Assembly (NCBI RefSeq): GCF_010093815.1
Contig: NW_022985550.1
Coordinates: forward strand, 509,074 to 573,073
Reading direction: 5' to 3'
DNA: 64,000 nt
Source of the DNA: Pseudovirgaria hyperparasitica
Lineage: Eukaryota > Ascomycota > Dothideomycetes > Acrospermales > Acrospermaceae
Under the pieces are notes generated by a model. That model was not told where the DNA came from, searched no databases, and saw nothing but the letters and a program-made list of their open reading frames with translations. The stretch's first letter is position 1. Each line of letters opens with the position of its first letter. Positions 57,473 through 64,000 of the stretch are shown piece after piece. Position numbers and translations under genes: made by a program.

Positions 57473-58765
57473 TTACGCCCGTCCACCGGCATTGACCTGG
57501 CTCATGAAACGCTCGAAACTGACGTCCTCCTCCATCAGGTCATCCTGATCACCGCCTCTCAAGGCCTGCATGTACCGCTGCTGTAACCCGTCCTGCGTGC
57601 CAGCCCCTCCAAAGTCCTCGTCTTCCTCATCGTCGTCATCATCATCATCAACGCGACCTGCGTGAAACTCATTCAAGTCCTCCTCCTCGTCCTCTGCCTC
57701 ACTGACCGTCTCCGGCTCCTCCTTGGAAGGCGGGCCAGTCCGCGTCTTCTTCCCCTTGCCAGCCTCCGTCACATTCATATCCCGCATCAGTCTATCGAGA
57801 TCCCGCTGCCGGCGCTCCTCCTTATCCCTGCCCTTCTGCGCCATCCGCCGCTCCAGCTCGGGCTTGTAGTCGCGCAGAAACTCCTCCTTCTTCGTCTCCA
57901 CGGCCGCAAAAAACCCGTCGATCCCGTCGCCCGTCATGCTGCTCACGCCCACCACAGACAGGTGCTTGTAGAACTCCTCAAGCACCATCCCCATACTACT
58001 CAGCAGACTGCCCATATACCCGCTTCCCCCACCGCCGAGCGCATCGTTGCCCTCCGCGCCGCCAAACGTGCCCGCGTCTTCCTCGCTGCGCAGCGCCCGC
58101 TGAAAGGCCTCCCAGTCGCCCATCCACGTCGCCGCGAAGCCGGCGTCCGCGATGTCGGTCTTGTTGAACACGAGGATCATGGGCAGCTTCGTCTTGTACA
58201 GGATCGAGACGGCATACAGCATGTTGCTCATGAAGGTGCTCGTTGCCGTCGTGCGCGGCGTGTCAATTACGTATGCGATCACGGTCGGGAAACTGCTTGC
58301 CAGCGCATTCAGCAGGATGTCCCCGCTTGCGCTCCACACAAACACTTCTATCTGACCCGGCGTGTCGACGAGGATGTGGCGGATGCGAGGTGTTGTGACG
58401 GTGGCGGTGGCGGGCGCGGTGCGCTTCTCCAGCAGCGCGAGGATCTGGTCGATCTTGGTGCTGAAGAGGTTGAGCGAGGTGAGGATGCCGCCGTTGGGCC
58501 CGAGGTTGTACTGCGCCATTACCTCCTTGTAGTTTACCGAGTCGCGGATGTCGATGTTGCTGTCGAAGGGGACGTTGAGGACGGCGGGGTCGAGGTTGAC
58601 GACGTAGGGGGCCTGCTTTTTGGAGTGGAGGTGCGCGTTGATGCGTTGCATGAAGGTTGTTTTGCCGGAGCCGGCCATGCCTACGCAGACTATTGCCACG
58701 GGGGAGTCGGTGGTGTGAGGGGTGGTGGTTGAGGGCGTGGGGTTTGGGGGGGTGGAGGTGGCCAT
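57473..58765 (-). CDS. NPA3: GPN-loop GTPase GPN1/Npa3
   Basis: A single exon gives 430 residues. The P-loop is GMAGSGKT (29-36), the family-defining Gly-Pro-Asn lies in NLGPNGG (89-91), Walker B/switch DTPGQIE is at about 134-140 and the base-recognition NKTD at 201-204. The C-terminal 120 residues are charged, with a run of Asp/Glu ([16 protein letters not shown]) and a terminal [10 protein letters not shown] block seen in GPN1 orthologues. GPN1/Npa3 works in the cytoplasm in assembly and nuclear import of RNA polymerase II. The gene shares a 336-bp promoter region with CWF19. Confidence 0.96.
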   Translation of the reverse strand: MATSTPPNPTPSTTTPHTTDSPVAIVCVGMAGSGKTTFMQRINAHLHSKKQAPYVVNLDPAVLNVPFDSNIDIRDSVNYKEVMAQYNLGPNGGILTSLNLFSTKIDQILALLEKRTAPATATVTTPRIRHILVDTPGQIEVFVWSASGDILLNALASSFPTVIAYVIDTPRTTATSTFMSNMLYAVSILYKTKLPMILVFNKTDIADAGFAATWMGDWEAFQRALRSEEDAGTFGGAEGNDALGGGGSGYMGSLLSSMGMVLEEFYKHLSVVGVSSMTGDGIDGFFAAVETKKEEFLRDYKPELERRMAQKGRDKEERRQRDLDRLMRDMNVTEAGKGKKTRTGPPSKEEPETVSEAEDEEEDLNEFHAGRVDDDDDDDEEDEDFGGAGTQDGLQQRYMQALRGGDQDDLMEEDVSFERFMSQVNAGGRA

Positions 58766-59101
58766 GATGGGGAGAGAGAGAGAAGCTCTTGCGAGCGTGA
58801 GGTATGTTGGGAAGCTCTCACGATGGATTTGTAGGTGTGGTTTTGTATCCGGTTCTGTGTCCTTTGGCAGTTCGAGTCCGTTTGGTGTAGCGTTGTTGGA
58901 GTTGTCGCGACATCACAAGCAAGGCCCCTCAGATCGACACATGAAGTTGACTTTTTGCGCACGGACGTCGGCGAAGCAGCCGGAGGAGAGCAGCCAGCCA
59001 GCCAGCCAACTTTAGCGTCCGAAGCTTAGCTCCCTCCCATCCGCGAACGTGATTTCAAGCTTGCATCAACCAACAAATTCCGCCAGAGCACACAAGACGC
59101 A
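58766..59101. promoter_or_regulatory. Bidirectional promoter region, GPN1 and CWF19
   Basis: These 336 bp lie between the start codons of two divergent housekeeping genes. They contain a CCAGCCAGCCAGCCA run (about 58992-59010). No single element can be assigned. Confidence 0.6.
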
Positions 59102-61336
59102 ATGGGCTTGGACGACTTTGAAAAGGAGCTGGCCGAGAGCAAAGCGAAAGAGTCGCATTCGCATCGGAAACGCGACAGGAGCCGGAGTAGGGACAGACAT
59201 CACCATCGCTCAAAGGTTTGTATACCAAAACACGCTGCTGAGATTGCAGAGGTTGACAGATGGATAGCATGATGACAAGCATCGGCACAGCCATAAGCAC
59301 CGTTCGTCCCGGAGAGAGAGTTCTCGCGACCGTGACGGCGACTCCAAGCACCGACACAAGCGTTCGCGACGCGATGACGACAATAAACCATCTCACAAGG
59401 ATCGCGAAGCCTCCGACACGTTGATAGCAGCGCCACAAGAGCCTCTCGATGACGAGGAAGACGAGTGGGTAGAGAAGGAGGTAGCGCCACCCCCAGACGA
59501 CGATATCCTAGACCAACAGCTCGAGGAATACGCAACGAAGGATTTAAAGCGCGATGCCTGGATGGAAGCCCCCTCATCACTGGACGTAGACTACGTACAC
59601 AAGAGGAAGAAAGAGGAGGCGAAGCCGCACAGGATCCAAGCCACGCAAAACGACTACAACCTCAAGGTCCATAAAAACGAGCTCAACAGCTTCCTGAAGA
59701 ATGTTGGAGAATTCAAGAAGGCAAACGATCTTGCGGAAGAGCCCGCGCAGCACGAAATAGACTATACATTTGGGGACTCCGGGTCACAGTGGCGTATGAC
59801 GAAGCTCAAGGCGGTGTATCGGAAAGCGAAGGAGACTGATCAGCCATTGGAGGAGGTTGCGCTGGAGCGATACGAAGACCTGCGCGCGTTTGACGATGCG
59901 AGGGAAGAAGAGATAGAGCTGGACCGTCGGAATATGTACGGAAGAGATTATGTCGGGAAAGAGAAGCCCAGTGGAGAACTGTTCCAGGAGCGAAAGATGA
60001 ATATGGGCATTCGAAGAGAACCAAGACCTTCCGAGCAACTGGATGTGGGGGACTTACCGCAAGGTCAGATTGTCCCCGAACAAGCAGCGCCGGTGAATAC
60101 GGCTATACTCGATCAGACAGCTTTGAACAAGCTCAAGGCCCAAATGATGAAGGCGAAGCTTCGTGGTGCGGAGAATGCAGTTCGGCTGGAACAAGAATAT
60201 AACGATGCTGTCGCTGCTGCTGCGGCAAATCCCAGAGAGTCCGATGTCGTTGTTCTGGGTGCCATGGACAATCGGATGCTAACAGGAGGTCGAAAGGGCG
60301 AGGTGACAGCAGTGCAAAACAAGAGGGGCAGAGAGCGCGGTACTGTTGTTGAGAACGAGGATATGAGTATAGAAGACATGGTCAGACAAGAGAGACGGAC
60401 GAGGAACCAAGCAGGTAGAGAAGGCATGGCGCTCGCGGAAAGGATAGCCAAGGATGGCAAGTTTGACGTAAGTAAACCTAAACCTCCATATTGGATAGCC
60501 ACTCACAAGTGCTGCAGAACGATCTCGACTACATGGACGAGAATGCCGAGAAGCTTGCGAAGCGCGTGGCCAAGTCGGAAATCAACCTTCGAAACATGGC
60601 CATCAACGACTTCCAAAAGATGAACCGCATCCTCGACTCGTGTATCCTCTGCCACCATGAGGATACCAATAAGCCCCCTGTCGCGCCCATCGTCTCTCTG
60701 GGTACCCGCGTCTACCTTACCCTTGCCACAGAACCCGAGCTTACTGAAGGTGGCTCCGTCATTGTACCGATCCAACATCGTACCAATCTCCTAGAGTGCG
60801 ACGACGATGAATGGGAAGAGATTCGCAACTTCATGAAGTGCCTTACCCGCATGTACCACGATCAGGGGCGCGAGGTACTCTTCTACGAAAACGCCGTCGC
60901 GCCTCAGCGCAGGAAACACGCAGCCATGATGGCCGTTCCGATTCCATACTCCCTCGGCGATACCGCCCCGGCATTCTTCAAGGAGGCTATGCTCACAGCA
61001 GATGACGAGTGGTCTCAGCACAAGAAGATTATCGATACACTAAAGCGTTCGAGGGAGGGAATGGGCCGAGTGGCGTTCCGCAGAAGCATTGCGAAAGAGA
61101 TGCCTTACTTCCATGTCTGGTTCGAGCTGGACGGCGGCATGGGACACGTGGTGGAGAACGAAGCTAGATGGCCAAAGGGCGACTTGTTCGCGCGGGAGAT
61201 TATCGGCGGCATGGTCGATGCTGCCCCGGATGTCATCAAGAGACAAGGCCGCTGGAGCCGAGAGGATCGGCGGGTGGAACCGTTCAGGAAGAGGTGGAGG
61301 AAATTCGACTGGACGAGAGTTTTGACAGACGGATAA
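59102..61336 (+). CDS. CWF19: Cwf19-like splicing/lariat-debranching factor
   Basis: Three exons (59102-59215, 59268-60467, 60518-61336; introns of 52 and 50 bp) give 710 residues. The N-terminus (MGLDDFEKELAESKAKE) is followed by a long His/Arg/Ser/Asp tract typical of splicing proteins. The middle is charged and helical, with DEEDEWVEKE. The C-terminal 270 residues hold both CwfJ domains: SCILCHHED, LTEGGSVIVPIQH and AVPIPYSLGDTAPAFFKEA in the HIT-like first, and YFHVWFELDGGMGHVVE with FRKRWRKFDW in the second. Cwf19 acts in the nucleus with the post-splicing intron complex. All parts expected of the family are present. Confidence 0.95.
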
Positions 61337-61775
61337 GGAGTCAGTTAATGTGATGATAATTGTGCCGCAGACTGCCCGCCATATTGATCGTATCCGCCAC
61401 CCTCAATCCCAGATCCTATTCACTCATGTTGTGCTAGTTCACTTTGTTTAGAGATAACATTATGTGACGGTGGGAAGTGAAGGCTTTGAGTTGGTCGCCT
61501 AAGTTCTTGTTATAAAGTCTTCTTATTCCTCGAAAATACTTGACTGTGGTTTTCACGCACCTTCTACAGCTTTACCCGGCAGGCAATAATAGCCTTTGAG
61601 AACATTGACTTGAACAGACCAATATAGCAGACAACCAACTACACAAGCTCAACAGCCCTGTCAACGCCTTCTCGCCCTCCCAGATTCGATCCCTACTCCT
61701 GCGATCCACACCCCGGCCTCACCTTCCTCCACACACAACTTCCTCCCCACACTTAACAAAGCAACCACCATCAAC
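61337..61775. other. Spacer between CWF19 and the first UBL gene
   Basis: This is the 3' region of CWF19 and a C-rich 5' leader of the next gene. No gene is seen. Confidence 0.5.
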
Positions 61776-62388
61776 ATGTTCTCCCCACACAAACAGAAGC
61801 AGATCATCCTCAAGCCCATGCCACGCATCCTCCAAATCAGACTCATGTCAAACACCGGCAGCACCCGCTACGCCTACCTCCCCGAAACCGCGCCCCTGAG
61901 CGAGCTCATGGAGGCCTGGTGCACCGAAACCAGCACCGTGCCCGCCTGGACATGTTTCTTCCACGGCCGCCTCAACACACTGCTCGCGTACAACCAGACC
62001 GCTGCTTCGGTAAGACATCATTCTTTCTCTCCATCCATCCTGAGCCTTTCCCCCAGCACTAGCTTTTTTTTTTTTTTTTTTTTTTTAATTCCCCACGAGA
62101 AGCAGAAAAACTAACCCCACCCCCCGTGTGCCCGCACAGGCGCGACTCTGCGATCTAGACACGGTGAAAGTGGACGTCAACCAGGCGTACGATGGCCTGC
62201 GCGGCCAGTGGGCGTATGCGAATGGGTTTTTTGAGAGGTGGTGGTGTGCGGAGCAGGGGTTGGGGGAGGAGGCTCGGCGGGCGCCGGTTTCGGAGGATAT
62301 GCTTGTTGCGCGGGAGATGATGGCTAGGGAGATGGCTGTGAGGTCGAGGAGGGGGGTGGCGCGGTCGGAGGAGTGGTTGTGGGTTTGA
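61776..62388 (+). CDS. Ubiquitin/SUMO-like-fold protein, short
   Basis: Exon 1 (61776-62009) and exon 2 (62140-62388), joined over a 130-bp intron, give 160 residues. Residues about 17-88 have the pattern of a SUMO-like beta-grasp: IQIRLMSN-type first strand, a turn, YAYLPETAPLSELMEAWC (strand plus helix), WTCFFHGRLNTLL (the F-DGR position) and LCDLDTVKVDV (the ED-D-I-V end strand). No C-terminal Gly-Gly follows; the chain continues into a charged helical tail (EDMLVAREMMAREMAVRSRR). It therefore is probably not a conjugated modifier. The intron holds a T-run of about 23 bases, unusual this close to an acceptor. The gene is neighbour to another UBL-fold gene; I know of no assigned role. Confidence 0.7.
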
Positions 62389-63046
62389 TGGTTTCTGGAG
62401 AGGGGGGTTGGGGTTGGGGATGTGCTGCGCATTGGTATGGAGTAGGGTTGGGTATGGGGGTTTGGGATAGGATTAAGGGGGTATGGATGAGGAACAGGGT
62501 GGGTGTTGGGACATGGGTTCGTCGTAGCCTGACGTTTTGGGTTTATTCGTAGGCGGTTCATGGCTGTGAAATGCTAAATGACACAGAGCATGTCCTACGT
62601 GATGCGCAATGTTGGTTGTGGTTTGTGAAATTTGCCAGTGGGATCCTCGGTCAACGTCGATGAGGATGGCTATGGACTGCCGGGTGAGTTGAGCATAAGG
62701 AGTTATAATTCAAGTGGTTTGTAGTGTGAGTCGGCAAGAGTAGTGATTCAAGTTGACGCTGTTCAAGCACTGTTGCGAGGCAAAACAGACGTTTCTGGAC
62801 ACCGATTTGAAAAGGGATATAGCTTTCACTTGATAACTAAGTTGAACAGCACGGTCATGCTTTCATCATAGCCCAACACTAGACATGCCATGTTACTTTT
62901 CTTGAACAGTACTGTTGTAGTCTTTCACCATCTGAGAGGAACTATATATAACAGGCACCGCCCATAGCAATCACAGTTCTTACACCTTCCACTACACACC
63001 ACCTACCACTACACACCACATACCACTTGACCTCTAACAATTCATC
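62389..63046. promoter_or_regulatory. Promoter region of the second UBL gene
   Basis: Coding sequence is absent. A strong TATA-like motif CTATATATAAC lies at about 62942-62952, roughly 95 bp before the ATG. It is followed by a CCACTACACACCA direct repeat (about 62987-63023) in the leader. Confidence 0.6.
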
Positions 63047-63718
63047 ATGGCTGAGCCAAAAGCAATCTCGATCGCGGTCAGCGGCCCCCACAACGAGATC
63101 GTCACCTGGAACAACATCCCTTTCCAGAAGATCCTCCAGAGATTCTGCGCCGAGCAAAACAAGACCTTCTCCGAACTGAGCTTCGAACTCGACGGCAAAA
63201 CAATCCATGGCCACGAGACACCTGCAGACGTAAGTTTAACCTCCATGACACTGATCCCGCGAGGAGACTTTTGGTGACCAATATATTATCTGAGTAGTTC
63301 GGCATGGAAGACTATGACACCATAAAAGTGCTTCCACACCTCGACATGGAAATCGAAACGTGCGAACAAGCCAAGCCCGAACCACTCGATGGTATCGCAG
63401 ACGACGCCCAGCCCGAACCGGTCAAGAAACCATCTCCGTATGCAAAGCTATATGTTGTAACCGACACGCTTGAGGCCCAGGAGACTGTACTTGAGATGCG
63501 TCTTACAGACAGTGCGAGACTGCTTTACGACGAGATGTATGCTGCCGAAGGGTATGAACCTACGCAATGGATCTATTACCTGGGAAATCAAATGCTGGAT
63601 GGGAGCCGCACGCTGGCCAGCGTAAGTATCCACCATTCAGATATGGAAAAGGGTCCTGCTGACATGGTCTTAGTATGGAGTTACCAATGGCTCTACTATT
63701 ATGGCTGAGCCCCAATAG
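63047..63718 (+). CDS. Tandem ubiquitin/SUMO-like domain protein
   Basis: Three exons (63047-63229, 63298-63621, 63674-63718; introns of 68 and 52 bp) give 183 residues. Domain 1 (about 6-75) fits a SUMO-like fold: ISIAVSGPHN, PFQKILQRFCAEQNK, LSFELDGKTIHGHETPADFGMEDYDTIKVL, which parallels the F-DG-I-D-TP---MED-D-IEV pattern of SUMO and Rad60-type SLDs. A Pro/Glu linker follows, then domain 2 (about 108-181): LYVVTDTLE, MRLTDSARLLYDEMYAAEGY, IYYLGNQMLDGSRTLASYGVTNGSTIMAE. The last exon completes the final strand of domain 2, which supports the second splice; without it the frame would end in unrelated residues at 63708. The chain ends MAEPQ, with no Gly-Gly. Its role is unknown. Confidence 0.8.
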
Positions 63719-64000
63719 ATAGATGATGGATTGGAACGACCGGGTGTGGTCGTGGCATGGGCCTGTTTCTCATCATCATTGCTGTAGACAGTACTTATCT
63801 TTGAATTAGACATTTGGTCAAAGCTGCCATCTCTTGATTGATTCACTTTGTACTGTCCCGCCCAGTGCTTCACTTGCGCAAGTTCACCACACACCCCCTC
63901 TCTTACCAGACCACTTCAAATCTCGCAAGTCGTTCGTCCAAACCTTCCATCTCTCCCTCTCCCTTCCCACTCCACAAAAACGCCTCGACCCACGACGACT
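63719..64000. other. Right end of the window, no gene seen
   Basis: These 282 bp are pyrimidine-rich towards the end and may be the leader of a gene that starts outside the window. Confidence 0.4.

Noticed and set aside
57662-58732. 356-codon + strand open frame opposite GPN1
   Set aside because: It lies antisense to a clearly conserved GTPase, is Arg/His/Leu-rich and has no family features; it is a GC-rich shadow.
1-64000. CRISPR arrays, bacterial operons or phage genes
   Set aside because: All genes are eukaryotic with spliceosomal introns, and the tandem arrays lack the repeat-spacer pattern.

Overview
The window is nuclear DNA from a filamentous ascomycete (Pezizomycotina). This rests on short introns (43-130 bp, GT...AG, one with a textbook TACTAAC branch site), fungus-specific families (Zn2Cys6 and two-finger C2H2 regulators, 2EXR, UNC93/DUF895 transporter), a dispersed 5S rRNA gene, and AT-rich blocks that look RIP-mutated. 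A Dothideomycete-like black fungus is my guess only. Exon joins below were worked out by hand; each multi-exon model closes in frame with consensus splice sites.

The centre of interest is a secondary-metabolite cluster at about 5.0-16.6 kb. It holds a sugar-phosphate cyclase of the demethyl-4-deoxygadusol synthase type (9267-10715, -), a COMT-like O-methyltransferase (11212-12122, +), an ATP-grasp ligase (12168-13667, -), an adenylation-carrier-reductase NRPS-like enzyme (5002-8560, -) and an UNC93-like transporter (15188-16621, +). The first three match MysA/MysB/MysC of mycosporine biosynthesis. The fourth ends in a thioester reductase rather than a thioesterase, which suggests a mycosporine whose amino-acid carboxyl is reduced to an alcohol, as in the fungal sunscreen mycosporine-glutaminol. 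A 495-bp element with 121-bp terminal inverted repeats lies between the ligase and the transporter.

Left flank: a Kelch-like single-pass membrane protein (782-3031), then 2 kb of microsatellites. Right of the cluster: a small membrane protein (17001-18054), a 2EXR protein (18753-19652, -), a secreted AstE/AspA-type zinc hydrolase (21032-22250, -), a DJ-1/PfpI protein (22850-23635, -), a six-exon Zn2Cys6 regulator (24116-26278, +), the snoRNP assembly factor BCD1 (26739-27981, -) and a 1691-residue WD40/low-complexity protein (29431-34768, -).

From 34.8 to 57.0 kb the window is gene-poor. It has an accessory kinase (41407-42237, -), a C2H2 regulator (51587-52600, +), AT-rich decayed DNA, many simple repeats and a 10-base assembly gap (50711-50720). 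A complete-looking 5S rRNA gene sits at 57065-57183. The right end returns to housekeeping genes: GPN1 (57473-58765, -) and CWF19 (59102-61336, +) share a promoter region. They are followed by two neighbouring genes for divergent ubiquitin/SUMO-like folds (61776-62388 and 63047-63718, +).
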